Counted from the first letter of the stretch, positions 17,504 through 27,474 are shown. The stretch: DNA of 64,000 bases from an uncultured bacterium (GCA_937967455.1 CALCJK010000017.1:1-64000); one strand, 5' to 3'. Made by a program: numbers and translations. The notes: generated by a model not told the origin, from the letters alone.

Positions 17504-20014
17504 TTATTCATCTCGCCATTTTTCAATTAATTTTGAGTATTCTGCTGCGAGATAGAGAGCTTTTGTTTCTGATTTAGCTTCTGCTTTTATGTGAAAAAGT
17601 GGTCTTTCCTTATCCGGTATAACTTGTACTGCAATCGCATCATCAATTTCATGAAACTTAATTTTTACACCATCTACAATTTCTCTATCCATATTTTCTG
17701 TTTCGATGCTGAGGTTGCGCATAACTTTTCCCTTTAAATTCCATGGACAGAGCACATCTTGCTCAACTGAATAATATCGAATCAGTTCTTTATTCAGGTC
17801 GCCCAACTTCTTACCAGATATTGCCAGAAGTTCCAACAATTTTGCAAGAGAAAACATTGCGTCAGAGGCAAAGAAGAAATCTGTAAAAATAAATCCACCC
17901 TTTGTACCACCTACAAAAGAAACGGATTTATCTGAAGCCGCCTCCATCATTGCTAAATGAGAATTTTTTGTTTTTGTAACAGAACATCCACTGGCAATAA
18001 TATCAACTTCGGATGGCGCAATTATTGGAACTGCAATTCTTTTTGTTTCAGGATAAACATCAAGATACAATTTTACAAACAGTGTAAGCAGTCTATCACC
18101 ACTTAAAATTTCTCCTTTTTCATCCACAATTGTTATTCGTTCAGCTCCGGCATCAAACATACAACCGAGGTCATACTGAAGAGAAGTAACGATATGCGAA
18201 ATTTGTTTTAGTGATTCGTTTATTTCATTTTCCTCGCGAGTTAATTTTCTTGGGTCCAGATGAGAATTCAAAGCAACAGATTGGCATTCGAACGAACCAA
18301 GCAGATTTGGAAAAATTGTAGCTGCAACACCGTTTGAATAGTCAAGCACAATTTTAAATTTTGCTTTTCTTATGGCATCTAATTTCAAATTAGATAAAAA
18401 TTTCTGCCTGTAAATTTCTGTGGTTCTTTCAGTAAAAAATATACCACCCACTTTTTGGGCGGGTGCTCTCATATAATCTTCACCAAAAAATATTCTTTCA
18501 ATTGATTTAGTTTTCCGAACGGGCAAATCCCTACCATTAGAGTCAAAAAATATAATATCAGTCATAGCTTTATTATATGGAGATTTTCTAACATGAATAC
18601 CACCAGCTTCGTTACCGGTACTCAATTCGTGTCTAACTAATGGAATTGGCATAGTACGCAAATCATTAACATTTACACCAGCTGAAATCAATCCACAAAT
18701 TAAAGCTCTGTTCATCATCCTGGATACATTATCGGAATCTCGGCTGGTTACAACTGTTTTACCTTCACCAATAAAAACACCAAATGCAGCACCTAATTTG
18801 GCTCCAAACTCAGGGTTCATTTCAATATTGGATATACCACTGACTCGCGCATCTGTAAACAACTCTTTTAACCAACGATCTTCTAAAACCAGACTCCGAT
18901 TTAATACAGCAGAATTTTCAATAGTTTTCTCAGGCCAGAGTTTTATGTTTGCAAATAAACGAGCTCCATCACCAATAACACATCTATCGCTAATGAATAC
19001 ATTATCCCCAATCATTACATTATCACCAATTTTGCAATTATATCCAACCACGTCTGCTGAAAGCTCACAATGATTTCCTATTGTAGTTCCATCCCATATT
19101 ACACAATTTTTTAATATAGTTCCAGAATGAATTATACAATTATTTCCAATTACAGTATTCGAGAGCTTAACATTTTCTTCAATAATTGTTCTCTTACCAA
19201 TAATGTTCATTCCGTGTAAGTTTTCGTGATGTGTTTTTAGTACTGAGTTCTCACCAAAAATTATGTTATTTTCTTTTTTACCTTCGACTTCAATTCCAAC
19301 ATTTTGAGAAAGAATATCCAGGTGGGCTTCCTGATAGTCATACAAACTGCCAATATCTCGCCAATAACCATCACTGATATAACCAAGCAAATTCATACCT
19401 TTACGTAACATTAAAGGAAAAAGGTCTTTACTAAAGTCAAATTCTTCTCTAAAAGGTACAAGCTCGAGAACTTTTGGTTCGAGTATATAAATCCCTGTAT
19501 TAATAGTATCAGAAAACACTTCACCCCAGGTAGGTTTTTCTAAAAATCGTGTGATTCTACCATCATCATTTGTAATAACAACCCCATATTGAAGTGGGTT
19601 ACTCACACGGGTTAAAACTAATGTAGCATCTGCCTTTTTGGAATTGTGGAAATCTATAGCTTTTGTGAGATTTACATCCGTTAAAACATCACCACTTATA
19701 ATTAATAACTGATCGTTTATCAATCCTAATGTTACAGTGGCATTTTTAACACTGCCAGCAGTTCCATAATCAGCTTCAGCTCTTACATAATTCATTGAAA
19801 CACCAAATTTTTCACCATTTTGGAAATATTCTGATATTACCTCTGGATGGTAGAAAAGAGATGCTATTATTTCTTTTATGTTATGTTCCTTTAATAATTT
19901 TACAATATGATACATCATTGGTTTGTTAACCATTGGAACCATGGGTTTCGGGATGTTGGCAGTAAGAGGTCTGAGCCGTGTACCAAATCCTCCTGCCATT
20001 ATGATGGCTTTCAT
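17504..20014 (-). CDS. Nucleotidyltransferase / phosphomannomutase-like fusion
   Basis: 836-residue fusion. Residues 1-235 are a sugar-1-phosphate nucleotidyltransferase with AGGFGTRLRPLT and PKPMVPMVNKPMM. Residues 250-375 are left-handed beta-helix hexapeptide repeats. From about 395 the fold follows phosphomannomutase. Such fusions are annotated as mannose-1-phosphate guanylyltransferases making GDP-mannose. The mutase catalytic features are altered: the TASHNP serine loop reads HVRKSPYN (about 476), the DGDxDR metal loop reads FDAGAER (about 620), the sugar loop GGExSGH reads GGTKGGF (about 702), and the phosphate loop reads AEAKSETKAL. Mutase activity is therefore doubtful, while the transferase half looks intact. 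Confidence 0.85.
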   Translation of the reverse strand: MKAIIMAGGFGTRLRPLTANIPKPMVPMVNKPMMYHIVKLLKEHNIKEIIASLFYHPEVISEYFQNGEKFGVSMNYVRAEADYGTAGSVKNATVTLGLINDQLLIISGDVLTDVNLTKAIDFHNSKKADATLVLTRVSNPLQYGVVITNDDGRITRFLEKPTWGEVFSDTINTGIYILEPKVLELVPFREEFDFSKDLFPLMLRKGMNLLGYISDGYWRDIGSLYDYQEAHLDILSQNVGIEVEGKKENNIIFGENSVLKTHHENLHGMNIIGKRTIIEENVKLSNTVIGNNCIIHSGTILKNCVIWDGTTIGNHCELSADVVGYNCKIGDNVMIGDNVFISDRCVIGDGARLFANIKLWPEKTIENSAVLNRSLVLEDRWLKELFTDARVSGISNIEMNPEFGAKLGAAFGVFIGEGKTVVTSRDSDNVSRMMNRALICGLISAGVNVNDLRTMPIPLVRHELSTGNEAGGIHVRKSPYNKAMTDIIFFDSNGRDLPVRKTKSIERIFFGEDYMRAPAQKVGGIFFTERTTEIYRQKFLSNLKLDAIRKAKFKIVLDYSNGVAATIFPNLLGSFECQSVALNSHLDPRKLTREENEINESLKQISHIVTSLQYDLGCMFDAGAERITIVDEKGEILSGDRLLTLFVKLYLDVYPETKRIAVPIIAPSEVDIIASGCSVTKTKNSHLAMMEAASDKSVSFVGGTKGGFIFTDFFFASDAMFSLAKLLELLAISGKKLGDLNKELIRYYSVEQDVLCPWNLKGKVMRNLSIETENMDREIVDGVKIKFHEIDDAIAVQVIPDKERPLFHIKAEAKSETKALYLAAEYSKLIEKWRDE

Positions 20015-20085
20015 TCGTAATTTATCAATTTGGTTTTTAGTTTTTTCTAAAATTTAATAAAATTTCAGATATGTTGCAATAGTTT

Positions 20086-20115
20086 AAAAAACTCCCTTAA
20101 ACTTTTTTGGGGAAT
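20086..20115 (-). terminator. Possible weak terminator after the sigma54 regulator
   Basis: On the minus strand a short TTCCC/GGGAG stem with a 13-base loop is followed by six T residues, just past the stop of the NtrC-like gene. The stem is short and includes a G-T pair. Confidence 0.3.
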
Positions 20116-20118
20116 ATT

Positions 20119-21498
20119 TTAATCTACCTTAATACCGTATTTTTTTATTTTTAGATAGAGTGCCTTTTGACTGATACCAAGTGCTTCTGCAGTTTTTGAT
20201 CTGTTACCATTCATAAGTTTCAGAACATGTTCAATATGTATTTTCTCCAGCTCATCCATAGAAAGCAATTTCCCAAACTTAGTATCAGCTTCCATCTGTT
20301 TTTCTTCTAAATTATTTCGACTGGTTGGATATAAATTAGGTTGTGCAATTTTTAAATCCTGCGGTTGAATAATGTCGCTATTTGATAAAATTATTGCGCT
20401 TTCAATAACATGTTCAAGCTCCCTAACATTTCCTGGCCAGTCGTATTCCAGAAGAATCTGGAGTGCCTCCTGTGATAAAATTTTGGGTTCCTTCGATTTC
20501 TTCCTCAAAAAATAATCCGCAAGTAAAGGAATATCATCTTTTCTTTCCTTAAGCAGAGGCATTTTTAGTGTAACAACATTTATACGATATAATAGGTCCT
20601 GTCTGAATTTACCATTATTGACTTCTGATAAAAGATTTTTATTTGTAGCCGAAATCACTCTAACATCTACATGTAATTCACTTGTACCGCCAACTCTTCT
20701 AAAATTTCCTGTTTCAAGAAACCTGAGTAACTTGGGTTGAATATGCATACTTATATCACCAATCTCATCCAGAAAGAGAGTACCTCCATTTGCTACTTCA
20801 ACAAGACCTGGTTTCAGTGTATGTGCATCTGTAAAGGCTCCCTTTTCATGTCCAAAAATTTCACTTTCGATTAAAGTATCTGGAATTGATGCACAATTTA
20901 CAGCAACGAATGGATAATTTTTTCTTGGACTTTCTCTATGTATCAGGTGTGCAATTAATTCCTTTCCTGTACCACTTGAACCTTCGATTAAAACATAAGA
21001 ATCCTCAGCTGCAATTCTTTTTGCGTCGTCAAGCAACTTTTTAAATATAGGGCTTTCACCGATAATCTCAGTACTAGAAATTCTAGCAAGTTCATTTTCC
21101 ATAACCTTGCTTTTAATAAGCAATTTTTTTCTTTCAATTGCTCTTTCTATAGCATTAAAAAGTTCATCAATATCATAAGGTTTACCTATAAAATCGTATG
21201 CGCCTAAGCGAATAGTCTCAACGACAGTTTTAACATCGCTATATCGGGAGAGTATAATAACTTGAGAGTCGGGTGATTTTTCTTGAATAAACTTCAGTAC
21301 TTCCAAGCCTCCAATTCTTGGAAGTTTAATATCCAACAAAATTACATCATAAATTTTTTTTTGAATTAAATTTATTGCCTCCACACCATCATATGCCAAA
21401 TCCACATCATATTTTCCTGTATCCTGTAGTTCATCCTGTAAAAGATCAATCAACTGAACTTCATCATCTACAATAAGAATTCTATCTCTTTGTAACAT
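20119..21498 (-). CDS. NtrC-family sigma54-dependent response regulator
   Basis: 459-residue regulator with three domains. A receiver spans residues 1-120 (acidic DD at 11-12, phosphoacceptor Asp56, Lys in GKPYD). An AAA+ domain spans about 145-380 with Walker A EGSSGTGKEL, Walker B GGTLFLDEIGD and an arginine-finger region. A Fis-type helix-turn-helix is at the C-terminus (NRSKTAEALGISQKALYLKI). The sigma54-contact loop reads GAFTDA instead of GAFTGA. It lies 17 bp downstream of a CheY-like gene, so a shared operon is likely. The cognate kinase and target are not visible nearby. Confidence 0.92.
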   Translation of the reverse strand: MLQRDRILIVDDEVQLIDLLQDELQDTGKYDVDLAYDGVEAINLIQKKIYDVILLDIKLPRIGGLEVLKFIQEKSPDSQVIILSRYSDVKTVVETIRLGAYDFIGKPYDIDELFNAIERAIERKKLLIKSKVMENELARISSTEIIGESPIFKKLLDDAKRIAAEDSYVLIEGSSGTGKELIAHLIHRESPRKNYPFVAVNCASIPDTLIESEIFGHEKGAFTDAHTLKPGLVEVANGGTLFLDEIGDISMHIQPKLLRFLETGNFRRVGGTSELHVDVRVISATNKNLLSEVNNGKFRQDLLYRINVVTLKMPLLKERKDDIPLLADYFLRKKSKEPKILSQEALQILLEYDWPGNVRELEHVIESAIILSNSDIIQPQDLKIAQPNLYPTSRNNLEEKQMEADTKFGKLLSMDELEKIHIEHVLKLMNGNRSKTAEALGISQKALYLKIKKYGIKVD

Positions 21499-21515
21499 AA
21501 TCCGTTTTAATATTG

Positions 21516-21884
21516 CTACTCACTTAGTACTCTTTCAATTGTTGATAACAGGTCTACCAGATCATAAGGTTTGCTTACGAAATCTTCAGCTCCCAATTTT
21601 TTTGATTCAATTGCATTTTTTAAATCAGCAAAACCAGTTAGCATTATGACTTTTAAATTTTTGTAATTTTCCTTAATAAACTTTAACACTTCAAAGCCAT
21701 CTTTTTTTGGCATCCTGATATCGAGTAGTACTAAATCAAATGGCTTTTGTTGAATTACTTCTAGAGCCATTTCGCCATCAGCAGCTGTTTCAACTTCGTA
21801 CCCCTCCCCTCTCAGTTCCTGACTTAAAACAGTTCTTAATGGGTCTTCATCGTCAACAACTAAGATTCTGGTTTTTTCAGTCAT
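21516..21884 (-). CDS. Single-domain response regulator (CheY-like)
   Basis: 122-residue stand-alone receiver. The acidic pair DD (11-12), phosphoacceptor Asp55 in LLDIRMPK, switch Thr in MLTGFAD and Lys in SKPYD are all present, so it should be phosphorylatable. It has no output domain and must act by protein contact or as a phosphorelay step. It is 17 bp upstream of the sigma54 regulator and divergent from the receiver-DHp gene at 22130. Confidence 0.9.
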   Translation of the reverse strand: MTEKTRILVVDDEDPLRTVLSQELRGEGYEVETAADGEMALEVIQQKPFDLVLLDIRMPKKDGFEVLKFIKENYKNLKVIMLTGFADLKNAIESKKLGAEDFVSKPYDLVDLLSTIERVLSE

Positions 21885-22077
21885 ATAAACTCCTTATATA
21901 TTATTAAAATCAACAATAAATTTTTTCTTAAATTAAGAAATTCATATCAGAAAATCAAATTGCTAATATTTTTTTGAAAAAAGTTGAAGACATAAAGTTT
22001 AATCAAAATTCTAAGACTTTAAGGATACATCAAAAATATAATATTAAAGCGCTTAATTAGGATTTTAACCATGCAAT

Positions 22078-22106
22078 TTGCAATTTAAATTTTTATATGC
22101 TATAAT
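22078..22106 (+). promoter_or_regulatory. Sigma70-type promoter of the receiver-DHp gene
   Basis: TTGCAA, 17 bp, TATAAT, with the start predicted about 17 bases before the ATG at 22130. An 11-bp palindrome TGCAATTTGCA (22072-22082) overlaps the -35 box and could be an operator. Confidence 0.55.
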
Positions 22107-22129
22107 TTAAAAAGTAACATGAGAAAGAT

Positions 22130-22783
22130 ATGGAAATTGAAACTTTAGACATACTGTTAGTTGATGATGATCCTGTATATGCGAATGTTGCACGACATCA
22201 TCTCAGTAAGTATCCAAGTAAAAAATTTAATTTAATCTGGAAAGATAATGGGGAAGCAGCAATCCAGGAATTAAAAAATAACCCCAATATTAAACTTATA
22301 TTAATAGATTATTACTTACCAGATAAAGACGGGTTAGAAATCGTAAAAGAAATTGCAAATTTACATATTTCAATTCCAATAATTTTTCTTACAACTCAAA
22401 AAAACTTTAAAATAGCAATTGAAGCTATGAAATTAAATGTGGAGGATTTTCTTATTAAGGAAGAAGCCATAGATACTATGTTACCACGCACAATTGTGAC
22501 AGTGCTGGAAAGATTTAAAATTAAAAAACAACTTGAAAAAGCAGAAAAGGAAAAGATAATATCGGAAGGCAAAGCAAATGCGATAAAAGAATTAATTGTG
22601 ACTATAAGTCATGAATTTAACAATCCACTTGCAGCAATAAAAATTAGTACCGACATTTTAGCAAAACAGAATTTACCACCCGAAATCAAAATAACTTTGG
22701 AAGAATTGGTAGAAAATTTAAGAAAGATTGAGAAGGAAATTTCAAAATTGAAAGATTTAGATATTCCGGGATTAGCAATATAA
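22130..22783 (+). CDS. Receiver-DHp protein without ATPase domain
   Basis: 217-residue signalling protein. Residues 6-125 are an intact receiver: acidic cluster VDDD (11-14), phosphoacceptor Asp60 in LILIDYYLPD, Thr in FLTTQ and Lys110. A helical linker (125-150) leads into a DHp/HisKA helix with His161 in TISHEFNNPLAAI, then a second helix to about residue 208. The protein ends there, so the HATPase domain of a histidine kinase is missing. The stop lies two bases before the convergent atpG stop, and no remnant of an ATPase follows. It could be a phosphotransferase between receivers or a partner of kinases. See also 44912. Confidence 0.8.
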   Translation: MEIETLDILLVDDDPVYANVARHHLSKYPSKKFNLIWKDNGEAAIQELKNNPNIKLILIDYYLPDKDGLEIVKEIANLHISIPIIFLTTQKNFKIAIEAMKLNVEDFLIKEEAIDTMLPRTIVTVLERFKIKKQLEKAEKEKIISEGKANAIKELIVTISHEFNNPLAAIKISTDILAKQNLPPEIKITLEELVENLRKIEKEISKLKDLDIPGLAI

Positions 22784-22785
22784 AA

Positions 22786-23673
22786 TTACTTAAGTGCTTC
22801 CGCACCACCCACAATCTCAAGTAATTCTTTTGTAATGGATGCCTGCCTTGCTTTATTGTAAATTAATTGTAAATCTCTAATTAATTCATTCGCATTAGTT
22901 GTTGCATTATCCATAGCTGTCATTCTGGCGCCCTGTTCAGCTGCGTTTGATTCAAGTAATATTCTCCACATTTGAAAATTCAAATGCTTTGGAATCAAAG
23001 ATTTAAAAATAGTAATTAGAGATGGCTCAAAAATGTAATTTTTTTCTACATGTTTGATTTTACTCTGTGAACCGATCAACTCTGATGGAGGTATTGGCAA
23101 CAACTGCTCTATTACTACCCTTTGTTGAATCACCGATTTAAATTCATTATAAATAACTTCTACTTTATCATATTTCCCATCCAAATAATCTTTTGTTAAT
23201 TCAGCCATTATTTTTTTTGCAACACCAAAATTTAATGTGTGGAAAATGTTAATATGTTTATAATCAATTTTATATTTATGTTTTAATAAAAAATCATATC
23301 CTTTTTTACCTATTGAGATAACATGAATTCTCTTTGCAGATATATCCTGTTCATATTGTTGAATATAATTAAGTGTAGTACGGAGTATATTTGCATTAAA
23401 AGCTCCACATAATCCACGATCGGAAGTAACAACCACTATTGCAATATTATTAACTTCTCGGGCTGGATTAATATATGGATTTTCAGAGTCTTTTTGATTA
23501 TCAGCAAGATTTTGAATTAACTCTTTAATCTTCCTGGCATATGGCCGAGCTGCAATTATAGCATCTTGAGCTCTGCGCAGTTTTGCAGCTGCAACCATTT
23601 TCATAGCTTTGGTAATTTTTTGAGTACCTTTTACTCCGGAGATTCTACTTCTTATTTCACGCAGCGTTGCCAT
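22786..23673 (-). CDS. atpG: F1Fo ATP synthase gamma subunit
   Basis: Central rotating shaft of F1, 295 residues. The N-terminal helix starts MATLREIRSRISGVKGTQKI and the C-terminal helix ends in NKARQASITKELLEIVGGAEAL, both hallmark gamma regions. VTSDRGLCGAFN (about residue 82) is the conserved loop of the Rossmann-like part. It is the last gene of the atp operon, two bases after atpA. No atpD follows, unlike the usual order A-G-D-C. Confidence 0.97.
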   Translation of the reverse strand: MATLREIRSRISGVKGTQKITKAMKMVAAAKLRRAQDAIIAARPYARKIKELIQNLADNQKDSENPYINPAREVNNIAIVVVTSDRGLCGAFNANILRTTLNYIQQYEQDISAKRIHVISIGKKGYDFLLKHKYKIDYKHINIFHTLNFGVAKKIMAELTKDYLDGKYDKVEVIYNEFKSVIQQRVVIEQLLPIPPSELIGSQSKIKHVEKNYIFEPSLITIFKSLIPKHLNFQMWRILLESNAAEQGARMTAMDNATTNANELIRDLQLIYNKARQASITKELLEIVGGAEALK

Positions 23674-23675
23674 TT

Positions 23676-25223
23676 TTATTCAACCTTGAACGATGCAACG
23701 AACTCTTTTAATATTGAATGCAATTTATATGTTAAATCCTCAGTCAGATCCTTTTTCTCCGCAATTTCATCTAAAACATTTCGATATTTAAGTATTAACA
23801 TTTCAAGAAATTCACTTTCAAATCTTTTCACATGTTCAATAGGTATTTCATCGAGATAACCATTTGTTCCAGCAAATATAACAGCAACTTGATTTTCCAC
23901 AGGCATAGGATCGAACTGATTTTGTTTCAGGAGTTCAACAAGTCTTGAACCTCTTCTAAGTTGTGCTTGTGTGCTTTTATCCAAATCAGATCCGAATTTT
24001 GCAAACGCTTCAAGTTCGCGATACTGGGCAAGATCAAGTCGCAATCTCCCCGCTACTTTTTTCATTGCTTTAATCTGAGCATTTCCACCAACTCTGGATA
24101 CAGATATTCCAACATTAATTGCAGGTCTAACACCGGAATTGAAAAGTCCAGACTCAAGATAAATTTGCCCATCAGTAATTGATATAACATTTGTAGGTAT
24201 ATATGCAGATACATCACCAGCCTGAGTTTCAATGATAGGAAGTGCGGTCAAACTTCCGCCGCCTAATTCTTCGTTTAATTTAGATGCTCTTTCAAGCAAT
24301 CGTGAGTGCAGATAGAAAACATCACCAGGGTAAGCTTCTCTACCAGGTGGTCTACGCAACAAGAGCGAAACTTGGCGATATGCTTGAGCGTGCTTTGAAA
24401 GATCATCGTAAATTACAAGAGCGTGCCTTCCACTATCTCTAAAATATTCCCCAAGTGTGGCACCTGAATAAGGAGCAATGAATTGCATAGGGGATGGTTC
24501 GTTTGCATTAGCAACTATCACAGTGGTATAATCCATTGCACCGGTTTCTTCAAGCTTGGCTACAACCTGAGCTACAGTTGAACCCTTTTGACCAATTGCT
24601 ACATAAATGCAATATACTGGTTTAATTCCAAGTTCATGTGCTCTCTCTGTGTGTGTAAATTTTTGATTAATAATTGTATCGACAGCAATAGCTGTTTTAC
24701 CAGTTTGCCTATCACCGATAATTAATTCGCGTTGACCACGGCCAATTGGAATCATTCCATCTACTGCTTTTATTCCTGTCTGTAAAGGTTCTTTAACAGG
24801 TTGTCGCTGAATTACTCCCAATGCTTTTCTTTCTATTGGTAAGTATTTTTCAATTGTAATCGGACCTCGTCCGTCTATAGGCTGACCAAGTGGATTTACT
24901 ACACGCCCGAGCATTTGCTCGCCAACTGGTATGGATGCAACACGACCGGTACGCTTAACAATATCACCTTCTTTTATATATTGGCTTTCCCCGAACAATA
25001 TTGCACCAACATTATCTTCTTCAAGGTTCAATACCATTCCAAAAACACCGTGAGGGAATTCTACCAGTTCACTTGCCATCACTTTCTGAAGTCCATATAT
25101 TCTGGCTATACCATCACCAACCTGTAAAACAGTGCCAACTTCATAAGTATCAACTTCTTTTTCAAAATCAGAAAGTTGTTTACGAAGTATTGCAGAAACT
25201 TCATCTGGTCTAATTTCTACCAT
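23676..25223 (-). CDS. atpA: F1Fo ATP synthase alpha subunit
   Basis: Non-catalytic nucleotide-binding subunit of F1, 515 residues. The P-loop is [13 protein letters not shown] (about residue 170), with the DELSEED-equivalent region and the C-terminal helical domain in place. It begins [17 protein letters not shown], the usual alpha N-terminus that contacts delta. A Shine-Dalgarno-like AAAGGAAA lies upstream of the ATG. It lies between atpH and atpG. Confidence 0.98.
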   Translation of the reverse strand: MVEIRPDEVSAILRKQLSDFEKEVDTYEVGTVLQVGDGIARIYGLQKVMASELVEFPHGVFGMVLNLEEDNVGAILFGESQYIKEGDIVKRTGRVASIPVGEQMLGRVVNPLGQPIDGRGPITIEKYLPIERKALGVIQRQPVKEPLQTGIKAVDGMIPIGRGQRELIIGDRQTGKTAIAVDTIINQKFTHTERAHELGIKPVYCIYVAIGQKGSTVAQVVAKLEETGAMDYTTVIVANANEPSPMQFIAPYSGATLGEYFRDSGRHALVIYDDLSKHAQAYRQVSLLLRRPPGREAYPGDVFYLHSRLLERASKLNEELGGGSLTALPIIETQAGDVSAYIPTNVISITDGQIYLESGLFNSGVRPAINVGISVSRVGGNAQIKAMKKVAGRLRLDLAQYRELEAFAKFGSDLDKSTQAQLRRGSRLVELLKQNQFDPMPVENQVAVIFAGTNGYLDEIPIEHVKRFESEFLEMLILKYRNVLDEIAEKKDLTEDLTYKLHSILKEFVASFKVE

Positions 25224-25243
25224 ATTTTCAATTTCCTTTTATA

Positions 25244-25807
25244 TTAAATTTTACTTTTTAAAGAAACATGTGCTGTAAGAAATTTCTTTTTTAAAACATT
25301 AAATTGATTCAAAACACTGGCATCAAAAATTTTATCTTCAATCTTTATAACAAAGCCACCAATTAATGAAGAATCTATTCTGTTAATCAATCTAATCTTT
25401 CTTTTTGTTATCAGCTCGAGTTGCTTTTTAATTTTTTGTATCTGCTCATCAGTAGGTGTAACTACTGTGGTAAGTTCAGCATTGACTATACCATTTTTTT
25501 CATCAAGTAATGTCCAGAAGTTTTCAATTACCGACGGAATCAAAGATTCTCTATTTTTAGTAACCAGCAACAGCAAAAATTTTAAAGTTAGATCATCAAC
25601 CTTATCTTGAAATATGGAAATAATTGTCTTTTTCTTTTTTTCAGTGTTGATAATCGGACTTTTTAGGAATAGAAGAAAATCTCTGGACTTTTTAATTACT
25701 TTTTCAATATTTCTGAGATCAGCTTCTACCACATCTATTTTGTGAATTTCTTCAGCAATTTGCAGCAATGCTAAAGCGTATCTATGTCCAGCTTTAGAGT
25801 TTCTCAT
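25244..25807 (-). CDS. atpH: F1Fo ATP synthase delta subunit
   Basis: Peripheral-stalk delta subunit of 187 residues connecting the b stalk to alpha. The N-terminal helical domain starts at AGHRYALALLQIAEE. The C-terminal part holds the family signature IDSSLIGGFVIKIEDKIFDA (about residue 144). It starts six bases after atpF and ends 20 bp before atpA. Confidence 0.95.
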   Translation of the reverse strand: MRNSKAGHRYALALLQIAEEIHKIDVVEADLRNIEKVIKKSRDFLLFLKSPIINTEKKKKTIISIFQDKVDDLTLKFLLLLVTKNRESLIPSVIENFWTLLDEKNGIVNAELTTVVTPTDEQIQKIKKQLELITKRKIRLINRIDSSLIGGFVIKIEDKIFDASVLNQFNVLKKKFLTAHVSLKSKI

Positions 25808-25813
25808 ACCAAG

Positions 25814-26299
25814 TTAATTTTTTGGAAGTTCATTTAAATACGCGTCAATTAACTTTCTATTTATTTCATCGTTTAAAGAATCACCAATAACTTTTTTGGC
25901 TGCCAAAATTGCTAAATCAGCTACTTCGCCTCTAAGTCGAAGCAGAGCTGCTTCTTTTTCTCTTTCAATTTCTGCTTTTGCCTGTTCCAGCATATGTCGG
26001 GCCTGATGATGAGCTTTATCAAGGATTTCATTTTTCATTTTTTCACCCAGTTCTCTGGCTTCTTTAATAATAGTTGCTGATCTAATTTCTGCTTCTTCAA
26101 TTTTCTTTCTGTTTTCAAGTGCTAGTTGTTCAGCTTCCTGAGCGGATTTTTCAGCTCTTTCGATTGAGCTGCGGATTCTTTCTTCCCTTTTTTCAAGTGC
26201 ATCAAGCAATGGTTTCCAGGCAAATTTTTTAAGCAGAGCAAGTAATAACAAAAAGGTTATAATTGTCCAGATTACTAATCCGGGGTTTATTTCTAACAT
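25814..26299 (-). CDS. atpF: F1Fo ATP synthase b subunit
   Basis: Peripheral-stalk subunit of 161 residues. One N-terminal membrane helix (residues 7-25, [20 protein letters not shown]) is followed by [15 protein letters not shown] and a long Glu/Lys/Ala-rich coiled coil. Only one b gene is present here, so a b2 homodimer is expected rather than the b/b' pair of phototrophs. Confidence 0.96.
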   Translation of the reverse strand: MLEINPGLVIWTIITFLLLLALLKKFAWKPLLDALEKREERIRSSIERAEKSAQEAEQLALENRKKIEEAEIRSATIIKEARELGEKMKNEILDKAHHQARHMLEQAKAEIEREKEAALLRLRGEVADLAILAAKKVIGDSLNDEINRKLIDAYLNELPKN

Positions 26300-26314
26300 T
26301 TCAGTAATTCCAGG

Positions 26315-26542
26315 TTATTTTGTTGCTAAAATTATACAAATTGCCAGAGCAAAAAAAGTAGCACCTTCGATAAGAGCTGCTGCAATAAGCATAGAAGTTC
26401 TAACTTGTCCAGCGACTTCAGGTTGGCGACCACTTGCTTCCATAGCTGCAGCGGCAAGTTTACCAATTCCGAGCCCTGCACCTATTACTGTTAAGGCAGC
26501 TCCAATACCGGCTGCTAAATAACCTAATGCATTTGCTTCCAT
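26315..26542 (-). CDS. atpE: F1Fo ATP synthase c subunit
   Basis: 75-residue hairpin of two membrane helices forming the rotor ring. The ion-carrying Glu is in ALIEGATFF of helix 2. The polar loop is EASGRQPE. The residue after the Glu is Gly, not the Ser/Thr of sodium-binding rings, so proton coupling is inferred. It lies 51 bp after atpB and 15 bp before atpF. Confidence 0.97.
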   Translation of the reverse strand: MEANALGYLAAGIGAALTVIGAGLGIGKLAAAAMEASGRQPEVAGQVRTSMLIAAALIEGATFFALAICIILATK

Positions 26543-26593
26543 TTTATATCTCCAATTTTGTTTTTAGATTTTATTTACAATTATTTAATTTAA

Positions 26594-27472
26594 TTAATGC
26601 TCACTTGATTGCATTCCAAGTCCCATAAAAAGTGAAGTTAGCATAGTGAAAATATAAGCCTGAAGGAAAGCTACAAAAAGTTCCAGAATGTTTATTCCAA
26701 CTGCAAAAGCAACAGGAATTGGAGCAATCCAAACTGTTTTAAAGATAAATATCAAACCAATCAAAGAAACTATAACTATATGTCCTCCAGTCATATTCGC
26801 AAACAAACGAATACAAAGTGCGAATGGTTTAGTAAACAATCCTAAAATTTCAATGGGAATCATTATAGGCCATAGAGTCCAGTGAACCCCACCAGTAAGA
26901 TGAGCCAGGTAATGTTTTAAACCTTGTTTTCTAATAGCTGCGACCTGAATCATAATAAATGCAATTAAAGCTAAACCTCCAGTCACACTTACATTACTAG
27001 TTGATGTAGCTCCATATGGTACAAGTCCTATCAAGTTCATCACAAGTATAAAAAAGAATGTTGTTAAAAGATAAGGCATGTATTTAATTCCATCTCTTCC
27101 CATATTTGGTATTACTATCTCATCACGAATATACTCGACAAATACTTCAACTAAATTGCCGATTCCTTTAGGTACTTTAGATTTTACATTTTTCCTAGCC
27201 GCAACAATAGTAATTATCGCAACAATAATCGCTGATACCCAGAGAAAGAAAACATGACGTGTGATTGTCAAATCTATTTGAATACCAAAAATATTTATTG
27301 TAGGAATTGGAGGAAATTCAAAATGAGCAAAAGGAACTTCAATAGTTTTAGAATCCCTTATATGATGAAGTAATTCAACAAACACATTTTCAGAATGTTG
27401 AGCATGTGCACCTGTTGAATCTATAAATGCGTTTGAATGTTGTTCAAAATTATTTAAAATAGAACTATCCAA
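26594..27472 (-). CDS. atpB: F1Fo ATP synthase a subunit
   Basis: Stator channel subunit of 292 residues. The essential Arg is in LCIRLFANMTGGH (helix 4) and the last two helices match the family. Residues 1-75 are a longer than usual N-terminal region with several histidines before the first membrane helix. The start is TTG. An internal start would delete the His-rich leader, so the exact N-terminus is uncertain. It follows the AtpI-like gene by two bases. Confidence 0.95.
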   Translation of the reverse strand: MDSSILNNFEQHSNAFIDSTGAHAQHSENVFVELLHHIRDSKTIEVPFAHFEFPPIPTINIFGIQIDLTITRHVFFLWVSAIIVAIITIVAARKNVKSKVPKGIGNLVEVFVEYIRDEIVIPNMGRDGIKYMPYLLTTFFFILVMNLIGLVPYGATSTSNVSVTGGLALIAFIMIQVAAIRKQGLKHYLAHLTGGVHWTLWPIMIPIEILGLFTKPFALCIRLFANMTGGHIVIVSLIGLIFIFKTVWIAPIPVAFAVGINILELFVAFLQAYIFTMLTSLFMGLGMQSSEH

Positions 27473-27474
27473 TA

